Assembly: GCA_900551755.1 (NCBI GenBank)
Contig: URXK01000015.1
Span: 1-43,995, forward strand
From: an uncultured Eubacterium sp.
GTDB taxonomy: Bacteria > Bacillota > Clostridia > Lachnospirales > CAG-274
Reading direction: 5' to 3'
DNA: 43,995 bases
Positions 15,963-24,525 of the stretch are shown piece by piece. Within the stretch, counting starts at the first letter, position 1. Every line of letters starts with the position of its first letter. The position numbers were made by a program, and so were the translations under genes. Under the pieces are notes generated by a model. The model saw only the letters and a program-made list of their open reading frames with translations, had not been told where the DNA came from and searched no databases.

Positions 15963-17381
15963 TTATTCATACTTAATACCAATTACAACAACAATATCGT
16001 GGTCAGATGCCGTCGTTGGGTCAACAACTATTTCAGAACCAGGGAATTGTTCTTGAATTTTCTTACCCATACCCTCTTTTTTAACAAAGATACGAGTATT
16101 ATCAGTCTTATCACCAGAATAAGTACCAATAGACTTAACATCATAGCCGGCGTTTAAAAGCTCATTCTGAACAGCAGATGCCTTACCATTAGTATAGCCA
16201 CCATTAAGAACCTGAACAGATAAAGACTTATCATTATAAGCTGATGTTGTTGTGCCTTCAGCACTACCAGATGCAGCCTCTGACTCTCTTTCAGCCTTAA
16301 TTTCACTTACAGGCTTTTGGAATACATCATAGCAAAGCTTTTGTGCCTCTTCTTCATTAAGAACCCAGCCACCAACAAAGCCGTACATACTGCCTATATC
16401 ACCAGGCATAGTATATGTATTAATATTGTCTGTGTTAAAGTCTTTAACAACAGCCATATACTTAACAGCATCAGAAAGTTTAACATCAGTATCAACATAA
16501 CTAAAGAATGTCTTTAAGTATGCACCAGCATTATTAAAGAATGTGTCCTTATTAACAAGCTGTTTAATAAGCTCCTTACAAAATTCCTGCTGAGTAGCAA
16601 CTCTACCTATATCCTGATTGCTGTAGCCTTTTCTAAATCTAACAAGTTCTTCTGCCTGCTTGCCATTAAGAGTTTGAAGTCCTGGCTGTAAGTCAATATC
16701 CAAATCCTGTCCTGGGTCTTGATAGTACATACGAATAGGAACATTATACTGAATACCACCAATAGCATCAACAATATAATTAAGTGCCTCAAACTTAACA
16801 GTACAGTAATAATCAATAGGAACGCCTATTATTTCTTCAATCTCAGAGAATAAAATGGCTCTACCATACTTTTCCTGACCATAGTGAGTAATCTCATTTA
16901 TCTTCATACCCTTTTTACCTGGCTCTGGATATTCTTCTCTAAGTTTTTTAAAGTCATCATCACTAACTTCAACAAGTGTATCTCTAGGAATAGAAATAAT
17001 TGTTAATTCATCTAAAGGCTGATTGTAACAACAAACCATAATAGTATCAGTTCTGTCACCGTCTTTATCAACACCCATAACAACAAATGTTGTTCTTTCC
17101 TTTAGCTTTGGCTTAACAAGCATATCCAAAAGACCAGCATTTTCTCTTTCGTCACCTTGTGAAACACTTGTACCATCTTCAATATAATATTGATAGCCAA
17201 AATAACCTAAAGCACTAACACAATATACAAGCAACACAACAAAAAGAACCATAAAAAATTTAGCCTTTAAACTGCGTTTTTTCTTTTTCTTACCTCTTTT
17301 TCCACTTGGAGCAGAGTTACTTTTTCGACGCTTACGATTGGCTTCATAGTCATCGTATATGTCGTATCTGTCTTTACTCAT
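15963..17381 (-). CDS. LytR-CpsA-Psr (LCP) family cell-wall ligase
   Basis: 472 aa membrane-anchored extracellular enzyme that transfers undecaprenyl-linked polymers (teichoic acid or capsule) to peptidoglycan. The cytoplasmic head is rich in Lys/Arg (GKRGKKKKKRSLK), followed by one TM helix at about 42-65. The LCP catalytic domain has FVVMGVDKDGDRTDTIMVC, ISIPRDTLVEV and the conserved Arg in ELVRFRKGYSNQDIGRVATQ. A C-terminal LytR_C domain (about residues 395-472) begins SLSVQVLNGGYTNGKA. It begins 20 nt after glnS, so probably co-transcribed. Confidence 0.92.
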   Translation of the reverse strand: MSKDRYDIYDDYEANRKRRKSNSAPSGKRGKKKKKRSLKAKFFMVLFVVLLVYCVSALGYFGYQYYIEDGTSVSQGDERENAGLLDMLVKPKLKERTTFVVMGVDKDGDRTDTIMVCCYNQPLDELTIISIPRDTLVEVSDDDFKKLREEYPEPGKKGMKINEITHYGQEKYGRAILFSEIEEIIGVPIDYYCTVKFEALNYIVDAIGGIQYNVPIRMYYQDPGQDLDIDLQPGLQTLNGKQAEELVRFRKGYSNQDIGRVATQQEFCKELIKQLVNKDTFFNNAGAYLKTFFSYVDTDVKLSDAVKYMAVVKDFNTDNINTYTMPGDIGSMYGFVGGWVLNEEEAQKLCYDVFQKPVSEIKAERESEAASGSAEGTTTSAYNDKSLSVQVLNGGYTNGKASAVQNELLNAGYDVKSIGTYSGDKTDNTRIFVKKEGMGKKIQEQFPGSEIVVDPTTASDHDIVVVIGIKYE

Positions 17382-17401
17382 TAACTTAACCTCCGCAAGG
17401 A

Positions 17402-19069
17402 TTACTTACTTGGTTTAAAAGAACTCTTTAAAGAAACAATTCTGTTAAACACTAATTTTTCCTTTGTACAATGCTTGCTATCAGCAATAAAATAACCATT
17501 TCTCATAAACTGGAATCTATCCATAGGTTCAGCCTTTTTAATTTCAGGTTCAATAAAAGCTGTAATAGTTTTTAATGAATCTGGGTTAAGAGAATAGCCT
17601 CTTTCAGCATTTTCATCTGCCACAACAAGATTTTCATATAAATTAACCTGTGCTTCAACAGCTGTAGCACAATTTACCCAATGAATTGTACCCTTAACCT
17701 TTCTTGCTGTAAAGTCAAGACCAGACTTAGTTGCAGGGTCATAAGTACAACGAACCTCAACTACATTGCCATTTTCGTCCTTTACTACATCTGTGCAAGT
17801 TACAAAATAAGCACCCTTAAGTCTAACTTCTTTGCCTGGAGCAAGTCTAAAGAACTTCTTTGGAGGTTCTTCCATAAAGTCCTCTCTTTCAATATAAAGT
17901 TCTCTTGAAAATGGAACCATTCTCTTGCCAAAAGACTCGTCCTTAGCGTGGTTTTCAACCTCAAGCATTTCAGTCTGACCTTCTGGATAATTAGTAATAA
18001 CAAGTTTGATTGGGTCAAGAACAGCCATAACAACTGGTGTCTTAGGCTGTAAATCTTCTCTAACACAAAAATCAAGCTGAGCAAGACTAACAACAGAATT
18101 TGCCTTAGAAACGCCAACACTAGCACAGAAGTTTCTAATAGACTCTGGAGTGTAACCACGGCGTCTTATACCAGAAAGAGTAATAAGTCTTGGGTCGTCC
18201 CAACCGTCAACCTGATTAGTTTCAACAAGATTTCTTAAATATCTCTTACCCATTATTGTATCTTCAAGATTAAGCTTTGCAAATTCAACCTGTCTTGGCT
18301 TAACACCACCCTTAAGGTCAATATTATTAACAACCCAATCATAAAGAGGTCTGTGGTCCTCAAATTCCATAGTACAAATAGAATGAGTAATACCTTCAAT
18401 AGCATCTTCAACAGGGTGAGCAAAGTCATACATAGGATAAATGCACCACTTGTCACCAGTTGCGTGATGAGTTAAATGAGCAATTCTGTAAATAACAGGG
18501 TCTCTCATATTTATATTAGGTGAAGCCATATCTATTTTCGCTCTTAATGTCTTTTCACCATCAGCAAACTCACCATTTTTCATTTTTTCAAAAAGTTCAA
18601 GGTTTTCCTCAATACTTCTGTTTCTGTAAGGGCTTTCCTTTCCTGGTTCTGTTAAAGTACCTCTTGAAAGTCTAACCTCCTCAGCACTCATATCGCACAC
18701 AAAAGCAAGACCTTTTTTAATAAGCTCTACAGCATATTCGTACATTTTGTCAAAATAGCTTGATGCAAAGAAAAGTCTATCTTCCCAGTCAAAACCAAGC
18801 CACTTAATATCATTTTGAATAGAATTAACAAACTCTGTATCCTCCTTAGCAGGGTTTGTATCATCAAATCTTAAGTTACACTTGCCACCATACTGTTTAG
18901 CAAGTCCAAAATTAAGACAAATACTTTTAGCGTGGCCTAAATGTAAATAGCCGTTAGGTTCAGGTGGAAATCTTGTGACAACCTTTGATGTATCCGCTAA
19001 ATCCTCTTCAATAATACTGTTTATAAAATTGCCATAAACAGTTTCTTTATTTTCGTTATTGCTTTCCAT
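17402..19069 (-). CDS. glnS: Glutamine--tRNA ligase (GlnRS)
   Basis: 555 aa class Ib synthetase. The HIGH motif is HLGH in [18 protein letters not shown]; also visible are [40 protein letters not shown] and [22 protein letters not shown], the tRNA-Gln-specific features. The KMSKS region reads TIMGKRYL (Met273-Gly-Lys-Arg), with Gly in place of the usual Ser of VMSKR. The C-terminal beta-barrel anticodon domain is complete. AGGAGG precedes the ATG by 5 nt. GlnRS is absent from many Firmicutes, which use the GatCAB route, but is common in Clostridia. Confidence 0.96.
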   Translation of the reverse strand: MESNNENKETVYGNFINSIIEEDLADTSKVVTRFPPEPNGYLHLGHAKSICLNFGLAKQYGGKCNLRFDDTNPAKEDTEFVNSIQNDIKWLGFDWEDRLFFASSYFDKMYEYAVELIKKGLAFVCDMSAEEVRLSRGTLTEPGKESPYRNRSIEENLELFEKMKNGEFADGEKTLRAKIDMASPNINMRDPVIYRIAHLTHHATGDKWCIYPMYDFAHPVEDAIEGITHSICTMEFEDHRPLYDWVVNNIDLKGGVKPRQVEFAKLNLEDTIMGKRYLRNLVETNQVDGWDDPRLITLSGIRRRGYTPESIRNFCASVGVSKANSVVSLAQLDFCVREDLQPKTPVVMAVLDPIKLVITNYPEGQTEMLEVENHAKDESFGKRMVPFSRELYIEREDFMEEPPKKFFRLAPGKEVRLKGAYFVTCTDVVKDENGNVVEVRCTYDPATKSGLDFTARKVKGTIHWVNCATAVEAQVNLYENLVVADENAERGYSLNPDSLKTITAFIEPEIKKAEPMDRFQFMRNGYFIADSKHCTKEKLVFNRIVSLKSSFKPSK

Positions 19070-19078
19070 AGTTACCTC

Positions 19079-19300
19079 CTAAAAGCCTTTAGATTCGTAA
19101 TCATTATGATAAAAACATCTGCCACAATTAGAACAGATACCAAATCTTAAAATTCTATCATCTTTGTCATTGGAAAGTGTATAATCAAGCATAACCTTCA
19201 CATTATCATTGCCACACAAATGGGTCTGAAAATAATAATTTTTACTCTCTATAAATTCAGAAGCATTAGCCACTTCTTTTAGCTTAGACAGCAAATCCAT
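19079..19300 (-). CDS. Conserved small protein with CxxC motif, 73 aa
   Basis: 73 aa, soluble. Its C-terminal third has CSNCGRCFYH followed by NDYESKGF, plus an earlier Cys in FQTHLCGND, suggesting a zinc knuckle. AAAGGAAA lies 9 nt before the ATG and glnS starts 9 nt after its stop, so it is the first gene of the glnS-LCP transcript. Family not recognised. Confidence 0.75.
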   Translation of the reverse strand: MDLLSKLKEVANASEFIESKNYYFQTHLCGNDNVKVMLDYTLSNDKDDRILRFGICSNCGRCFYHNDYESKGF

Positions 19301-19350
19301 ACTTCACTTTCCTTTCAGATGTTTTTACAAATTAATATAATATTTAATAT

Positions 19351-19379
19351 ATTATATAATATTTTTTTAAAATATGCAA
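19351..19379 (-). promoter_or_regulatory. Promoter of 73-aa/glnS/LCP operon
   Basis: Minus strand TTGCAT (19374-19379), 17-nt spacer, TATAAT (19351-19356), about 50 nt upstream of the 73-aa start. Confidence 0.65.
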
Positions 19380-19446
19380 GGTTAGATATAATTATTAATA
19401 ATATTTTTCGCTTTTTTGTGACAAATTACAACTTCTCCCTTGTATA

Positions 19447-19475
19447 TTGTTATTTTTGCCCCCTTATGATATAAT
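19447..19475 (+). promoter_or_regulatory. Promoter of DUF5721-like gene and MATE transporter
   Basis: TTGTTA (19447-19452), 17-nt spacer ending TGA, TATAAT (19470-19475): an extended -10 promoter. Its position makes the in-frame ATG at 19447 an unlikely start for the next gene. Confidence 0.75.
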
Positions 19476-19506
19476 AATACAGTATATATATGAAAGGAAA
19501 TTAAAA

Positions 19507-19968
19507 ATGTATAGCTTTTACATAGACGGAAATGATATAAAAAAATTTATGAATATCCTTTTAAAGGGTGATAAATTTGATAAATTTGAAGTTCGTAGCT
19601 GTGAATTAACAACATTTGTTAAATTTGAAGTAGATTGCAGGCTAAACAAAGAGTGGCTTAATGAAGATACTGACAGAGCATATTGCAAATGGAGAGAATT
19701 AAAGCCTTATGTATTTGAACTTATAAAAGGTAAGAAAAAACCTAAAAATATGAAGTTTGTAATGGCTTTATCACCAAAAGGTGCAGAAAAAATACACCCT
19801 AATGCCCTTGCCTGCTTTGTAAATATAGTATTTGAAGAAGATAAGGTAGTTGTTACAACAGGTACTGCTCAAAAAGAATTTAGCCTTGATAAATCACCAG
19901 AACTTTTCTGGGGAGATAAAATCAAAGAGCTTTTTACTAATTTAGAAATAACTCAAAACATTGTGTAG
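19507..19968 (+). CDS. DUF5721-like protein of unknown function
   Basis: 153 aa from the ATG at 19507 (MYSFYIDGND), with AAAGGAAA 6 nt upstream. A longer frame from 19447 would begin inside the promoter. The pattern ELTTFVKFEVDCRLNKEW, WRELKPYVFELIKGKKKP, and VVTTGTAQKEFSLDKSPELFW matches the clostridial DUF5721 family as I recall it. Soluble, with no signal or TM. The function is unknown. The MATE gene begins 9 nt after its stop, suggesting co-transcription. Confidence 0.75.
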   Translation: MYSFYIDGNDIKKFMNILLKGDKFDKFEVRSCELTTFVKFEVDCRLNKEWLNEDTDRAYCKWRELKPYVFELIKGKKKPKNMKFVMALSPKGAEKIHPNALACFVNIVFEEDKVVVTTGTAQKEFSLDKSPELFWGDKIKELFTNLEITQNIV

Positions 19969-19977
19969 GTAACAAAA

Positions 19978-21381
19978 ATGGATAGTAAAAACAAAAAATT
20001 ATCAGAAGAAAAAATACCTAAATTAATAATAAGTCTAGCTATTCCATCAGTTATAGCACAGCTTGTAACTATGCTATATAATATGGTTGATAGAATATAC
20101 ATAGGTCACACAGCAGACGGTACAACAGCTATGGCGGCACTAGGAATAACACTTCCTATTATTACACTTATTAATGCCTTTACTATGCTTTTTGGTATGG
20201 GCGGTGCTCCACTTTGTGCCATTAGTTTGGGAGAAAATAAAAAAGATAACGCAGAAAAAATAATGGCAAACTCATTTATTTGTCTTGTTATTTCATCTAT
20301 ATTAATTACTTTATGCGTCTTTTTATTTAAAGAACCCATACTTTATTTATTTGGTGCAGATTTAACAACTATTAATCCTGCCAAAAGTTATATATCGTTT
20401 TATATAATTGGTACAATATTTATACAGCTTACAGTTGGTATGAATGCTTATATAAACACACAAGGTTTTACTAAAATAGGTATGAAAACCACATTGTTAG
20501 GTGCAGTATTAAATATTATATTAGACCCTATATTTATATATTTATTGAATATGGGCATTAAAGGTGCAGCCATTGCAACAGTTATATCACAAGGAATTTC
20601 TTGTGTTTGGGTACTTAAATTTTTAACAAGCAAAAAATCTACAGTTAAATTAAGAAAAGCCTATTTTAAACCTAACTTTAAAATTATAGGCTCTATATGT
20701 GCCTTAGGTATATCAACATTTATAATGATAAGTACAGAAAGCCTTTTGCAAATTTCATTTAATAATAGACTTTCAATATATGGTGGAACTACAGCTGTTG
20801 GCGTAATGAGCATTATGAATACACTTATGCAATGTATATCACTTCCAACACAAGGTATAATGATAGGAACTCAGCCTGTTTTAAGCTACAATTATGGTGC
20901 TAAAGACTTTAAAAGAGTTAGAGAAGGCTTTAAATTTGCAATTAAATTGACAACAGGAACAACAATTATTATTGCTTGTTCTATAATGTTCTTTTCTGAC
21001 ATATTTGTTAAAATATTTACTAATGATACAACATATATACAGTTTGCTAGATGGTCAATTAAAGTATTTCTTGTTGGTATGACTATATTTGGTCTGCAAA
21101 TATGCTGTCAGCAAAGTTTTATGGCTTTAGGTCAAGCTAAGGCTTCACTTTGTATGGCACTTCTTAGAAAGGTTATACTTTTAATTCCACTTATTTATAT
21201 TCTGCCTATTGTATTTGGTGACTTTGAATTTGCAAAAATTATATCAATGCCAATAGATAGTTTTGTAAAGGACTCTCCAAGAGTATTTTTAGCTTTATTA
21301 GCCGAGCCTGTATCTGATATAATTGCAGCTATTACTACTACAGCATTGTTTGCTAGATTTTATAATAAAAATTTGTGTTAA
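19978..21381 (+). CDS. MATE family efflux transporter
   Basis: 467 aa with about 12 transmembrane helices in two repeats. The N-terminal signature is LIISLAIPSVIAQLVTMLYN followed by MVDRIYIG, and FGMGGAPLCAISLGENKKD comes after TM2; GTQPVLSYNYGAKDFKRVREG marks the start of the second half. Sodium- or proton-coupled export of cationic compounds is the family role; the substrate is unknown. The gene ends just before a dense array of hairpins. Confidence 0.93.
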   Translation: MDSKNKKLSEEKIPKLIISLAIPSVIAQLVTMLYNMVDRIYIGHTADGTTAMAALGITLPIITLINAFTMLFGMGGAPLCAISLGENKKDNAEKIMANSFICLVISSILITLCVFLFKEPILYLFGADLTTINPAKSYISFYIIGTIFIQLTVGMNAYINTQGFTKIGMKTTLLGAVLNIILDPIFIYLLNMGIKGAAIATVISQGISCVWVLKFLTSKKSTVKLRKAYFKPNFKIIGSICALGISTFIMISTESLLQISFNNRLSIYGGTTAVGVMSIMNTLMQCISLPTQGIMIGTQPVLSYNYGAKDFKRVREGFKFAIKLTTGTTIIIACSIMFFSDIFVKIFTNDTTYIQFARWSIKVFLVGMTIFGLQICCQQSFMALGQAKASLCMALLRKVILLIPLIYILPIVFGDFEFAKIISMPIDSFVKDSPRVFLALLAEPVSDIIAAITTTALFARFYNKNLC

Positions 21382-21389
21382 ATAATTAA

Positions 21390-21415
21390 AGGGTGGCTTG
21401 TATTATTGCCACCCT
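21390..21415. repeat. 26-bp inverted repeat, left copy
   Basis: GGGTGGC (21391-21397) and GCCACCC (21408-21414) with a 10-nt loop. The identical 26-bp sequence recurs at 21662-21687, so the two copies bracket the hairpin array. Confidence 0.9.
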
Positions 21416-21417
21416 CT

Positions 21418-21620
21418 GGCTGTCTATAAAGTCGACAGCCTTGCAAGAAATCCACGCATTTCTTGCAGTAAGGGTACTATGTACCCACCTATGAAGCGAC
21501 CAGCCGTGTTAATTTTACAGCAATTCTTGCTGTAAAATTAAGTCGCTGTCCTCGGTGGAAGTAAATTCCACCTGCGGATTAAAGTCTGCGACGCTTTAAG
21601 TTATTGCAATAACATTTTTT
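21418..21620. other. Dense multi-hairpin array, non-coding
   Basis: The gap between MATE and guaD holds no gene. It contains consecutive hairpins almost without spacers: GGCTGTC/GACAGCC (21418-21440), TGCAAGAAAT/ATTTCTTGCA (21442-21467), GGGTAC/GTACCC (21472-21486), an outer AGCGAC/GTCGCT (21495-21547) enclosing a perfect 14-bp stem TTAATTTTACAGCA (21509-21522) with 21528-21541, GGTGGAA/TTCCACC (21554-21572), GCGGA/TCTGC (21574-21589). It ends with GTTAT/ATAAC (21600-21613) followed by six T, a plus-strand terminator-like end. GC content is higher than the surroundings. It could be a structured RNA or the 3' UTR of the MATE mRNA. Confidence 0.7.
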
Positions 21621-21661
21621 AATTGCAAATTTTTTAATTTTTTAGGTTTTTCGACAATCTG

Positions 21662-21687
21662 AGGGTGGCTTGTATTATTGCCACCCT
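21662..21687. repeat. 26-bp inverted repeat, right copy
   Basis: Exact copy of 21390-21415, 272 bp away and in the same orientation, ending 17 nt before the guaD stop codon. It lacks a T run in either direction, so it is at best a weak terminator. Confidence 0.9.
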
Positions 21688-21704
21688 TTAATTCAATAAA
21701 TATT

Positions 21705-22166
21705 TTAGTACATTGTCTTATCCTTAATATCATTGTACTTTTTAAAGAGTTTAAGACAATCATCTCTATCCAATTCCTCAAGAGTACAAAGTTCTTTTTT
21801 GCCACTTAAGGCATCATAAAATTCACTGTCAGCAAGGCCAATTTCAGCAGTATCAGCCACACGACAGCCATAATATACCTTATCAATTCTAGCCCACAAT
21901 AGGGCTGCAAGACACATTGGGCAATGTTCAGCAGTAGTATAAAGCTGACAACCACTAAGAGAAAATGTGCCTAAATTTACACAAGCATTTCTAATAGCTA
22001 TAATTTCACCGTGAGCAGTTGGGTCGTTATGAGATACAACAAGATTATGACCTCTACCTACAATCTTATTATCCTTTACTATTACACAGCAAAAAGGACC
22101 TCCGTCACCAACACCAATACCGTTTTCAGCTTCCTTTATAGCTTCTTCCATAAAGTTATTATTCAT
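21705..22166 (-). CDS. guaD: Guanine deaminase-like nucleoside deaminase
   Basis: 153 aa cytidine-deaminase-fold enzyme. Zinc ligands are His52 in DPTAHGE, with Glu54 the proton shuttle, and Cys82/Cys85 in HCPMC. The GGPF near residue 22, LAALLWARIDKVYYG and the C-terminal KDKTMY resemble the domain-swapped GuaD of Bacillus more than TadA, so guanine to xanthine conversion is the likely reaction. TadA-type tRNA editing or another purine substrate is the alternative. The motif HGE replaces the common HAE. Single-gene unit. Confidence 0.82.
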   Translation of the reverse strand: MNNNFMEEAIKEAENGIGVGDGGPFCCVIVKDNKIVGRGHNLVVSHNDPTAHGEIIAIRNACVNLGTFSLSGCQLYTTAEHCPMCLAALLWARIDKVYYGCRVADTAEIGLADSEFYDALSGKKELCTLEELDRDDCLKLFKKYNDIKDKTMY

Positions 22167-22196
22167 ACTAATTATACTCCTTATTTTATCACTTTT

Positions 22197-22226
22197 ATTA
22201 TATCATACTTTTAGAACAATTTACAA
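22197..22226 (-). promoter_or_regulatory. Promoter of guaD
   Basis: Minus strand TTGTAA (22221-22226), 18-nt spacer ending TGA, TATAAT (22197-22202). Divergent from, and 14 nt away from, the promoter of the dockerin protein. Confidence 0.65.
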
Positions 22227-22239
22227 TTTTTTTATTTTG

Positions 22240-22268
22240 TTGACACCAATATTTACGGGTGATACAAT
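22240..22268 (+). promoter_or_regulatory. Promoter of secreted beta-helix dockerin protein
   Basis: TTGACA (22240-22245), 17-nt spacer, TACAAT (22263-22268); one mismatch overall. Start codon at 22295 with GGAGG between. Confidence 0.85.
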
Positions 22269-22294
22269 TTATATATGAAATGGAGGTATTTTAA

Positions 22295-24469
22295 ATGAAA
22301 AAATGGGGATTAAAAGCCTTAGGTGGGTTGATACTATTGTCGTCAACATTTGCACTATGTCAAGGCTTAACAGTAAATGCATCAATACCAAAGGATAAAA
22401 TTACACTATATGGTGATGATGCTTTTAAGGCTGAAATATTAGCCGGCTCAAGTGATACTATATCAAACAATGCTATATATGTATCACCAGACGGAAGTGA
22501 CAGCAACACAGGTACTATTAACAGTCCATATCTTACAGTACAAAAAGCACTTGATACTGTAAAAGCTGGACAAACAATATATCTAAGAGGTGGTACTTAT
22601 ACTGGCCACAACACATTTAAAACATCAGGAGCTGAGGGAAACTACATTACTTTAAGAAATTACCCAAATGAAAAAGCCTATCTAACAGCCACAAGTAATA
22701 CTGATGGTGCTATAATAGGACTTAATGGCAATGATTATATTAAAATTGAAGGACTTGATATTGGTAATCTTTCATCAGTTCAGGCTTATGGTATCCTTTT
22801 AAATGCAGAGGAAAATCACATTATAATAAGAAATAATGAAATTCACAATTTACTAACAACAAAGCCTGGTGAAAATGAAGACGGCGAAGCAAATGCTATA
22901 CTTTGTTATGGTGAAGGAAAAACTGAAGAATTATCAATCAATAATATATGTATTGAAAACAACAATGTACATAACAACACAACAGGCTGGTGCGAATCTG
23001 TATCAGTAACTGGTAATGCAAAATATGTAAATATTATAAACAACACTGTACACGATAATACAAACATAGGTATTGATTTTTATGGCAATGCAGGATATTG
23101 CAGTGTGGCTGAATTAGACCAACCAAGATATTGTGTTGCAGCCGGCAATACTGTTTACAAATCAATATGTAGCTATGCTGAATGTGCTGGTCTTTATGTA
23201 GACGGTGCAAGAGATGTTGTGTTAGAAAACAACACTATTTACGACAGTATGTACGGCATAGAAATTGGTTCAGAGGAAAAGCAAGATAACTACCCTGTTA
23301 AAAATATAATTGCTAGAAACAACCTTGTTTATAACAATTCTTATGGTGGTATTAGAGTTGGTGGTTACGATAAGAAAAAAACAGGTTATGTTAAAGACAC
23401 TAAAATATATAACAACACTCTTGTAAACAATGGTTCTGGCGAAGGTGGCTGGAATGGTGAATTTTGCTTTGTTAAATGTGACGGCATTGATGTTCAAAAC
23501 AACATTGTTTATAAGGATAGCAAGGAATATCCTATGATAGGTGGAGATTTGCCAAAAGAATATGTATTGAATGTCACATTTAAAAACAACATTTATTACA
23601 ACCCTTTAGGTGCTGACTCTATTAATTTTGAATTTGCTAAGGTTAGTTCTGAAGGTATTAGTGCTTTTAATACTCAAACTGGAGGACAAGATTTATACGG
23701 CAAGCCTACTTTTAATAGTGATTATAGTCTTAATGCTGGTTCTTATGGTATAGATATTGGTAGTTCTGATGTAAACGCTTATATGGGTAGCTTAACAGAC
23801 CTTGCTAATAATTACAGAATAATAAACACTATAGACTGTGGTGCCTTTGAATATCAAGACGGTTCAATGCCAACAGTAACAACTACCACTACTACAACTA
23901 CCAGCACAACAACAACTGAATCTACTACAGAAACAACTACAGCTTACATAAGCCAAAAAGGTGATGTAAATAAAGACGGCAAAATTGATAAAGATGATTG
24001 TGCTATAATACTTAAAATACTTACATCTATTACTACAGATACATCAAACTACGATAATGACGCCTTAGACTTTAATAAAGACGGCAAAATTGACTTATTT
24101 GATGTTATTGCAATATTAAAAGACTCTACAGAGGCAAAAATTTGGAACTACACAACAAGCGAAAATACTGACAACTTCTTTTCAGTAACAGCCAGCCAAA
24201 ATTCTAAGGCAACTACTATTACATATAATGGTTTAACATTGTCTAAAGCTATTAAAGTAGAGTCTGGCACAAATATAAGTTTTAATGCTACAAAGGCTGG
24301 AAAACTTACAATAGTTGCAACAGGTTCAGCAACTTCAAAAATACTAGTAAATAAAACAGAATATACAATTAACTCAGGAGGAGAATTGATTGTTGATGTT
24401 CCTACTGGCAATAATACCATTACAAAAAAGAGTTCAGGTGTAAATATTTATTATATAAAATTTAATTAA
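22295..24469 (+). CDS. Secreted right-handed beta-helix polysaccharide lyase-like protein with dockerin
   Basis: 724 aa. Signal peptide 1-29 (MKKWGLKALGG, cut after VNA). DUF1565-like start IYVSPDGSDSNTGT at about 70, then parallel beta-helix repeats with many NN-I-V/ENNTIYD turns to about 525, resembling PL9-type pectate lyases. A Thr/Ser/Glu linker covers about 528-550, a type I dockerin about 556-612 with two Ca-binding loops (GDVNKDGKIDKDD, DFNKDGKIDLFD), and a C-terminal beta-sandwich-like domain about 613-724. It is probably docked on a cellulosome scaffold outside the cell and acts on pectin-type polymer. Exact family and activity are inferred; it could be a non-catalytic beta-helix. 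Confidence 0.85.
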   Translation: MKKWGLKALGGLILLSSTFALCQGLTVNASIPKDKITLYGDDAFKAEILAGSSDTISNNAIYVSPDGSDSNTGTINSPYLTVQKALDTVKAGQTIYLRGGTYTGHNTFKTSGAEGNYITLRNYPNEKAYLTATSNTDGAIIGLNGNDYIKIEGLDIGNLSSVQAYGILLNAEENHIIIRNNEIHNLLTTKPGENEDGEANAILCYGEGKTEELSINNICIENNNVHNNTTGWCESVSVTGNAKYVNIINNTVHDNTNIGIDFYGNAGYCSVAELDQPRYCVAAGNTVYKSICSYAECAGLYVDGARDVVLENNTIYDSMYGIEIGSEEKQDNYPVKNIIARNNLVYNNSYGGIRVGGYDKKKTGYVKDTKIYNNTLVNNGSGEGGWNGEFCFVKCDGIDVQNNIVYKDSKEYPMIGGDLPKEYVLNVTFKNNIYYNPLGADSINFEFAKVSSEGISAFNTQTGGQDLYGKPTFNSDYSLNAGSYGIDIGSSDVNAYMGSLTDLANNYRIINTIDCGAFEYQDGSMPTVTTTTTTTTSTTTTESTTETTTAYISQKGDVNKDGKIDKDDCAIILKILTSITTDTSNYDNDALDFNKDGKIDLFDVIAILKDSTEAKIWNYTTSENTDNFFSVTASQNSKATTITYNGLTLSKAIKVESGTNISFNATKAGKLTIVATGSATSKILVNKTEYTINSGGELIVDVPTGNNTITKKSSGVNIYYIKFN

Positions 24470-24473
24470 CATA

Positions 24474-24514
24474 AAAAATTGCAGGACCATTTAAAATCCT
24501 GCAATTTTTTTATA
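24474..24514. terminator. Bidirectional terminator between beta-helix gene and gltD
   Basis: Stem AAATTGCAGGA with TCCTGCAATTT, loop about 10 nt (centre 24492), a T run on the plus strand and, because of the flanking A run, also on the minus strand. It serves both convergent genes. Confidence 0.9.
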
Positions 24515-24525
24515 TTGTTTTTATA

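Noticed and set aside
19447..19506. Longer N terminus for the DUF5721-like protein
   Set aside because: The extra 20 codons overlap the promoter and the internal ATG at 19507 has the proper binding site.
21390..21687. Insertion sequence bracketed by the 26-bp repeats
   Set aside because: No transposase frame fits in the 250-bp interior; the borders are direct copies of a hairpin rather than terminal inverted repeats, and no short target duplication is evident. A non-autonomous element remains possible.
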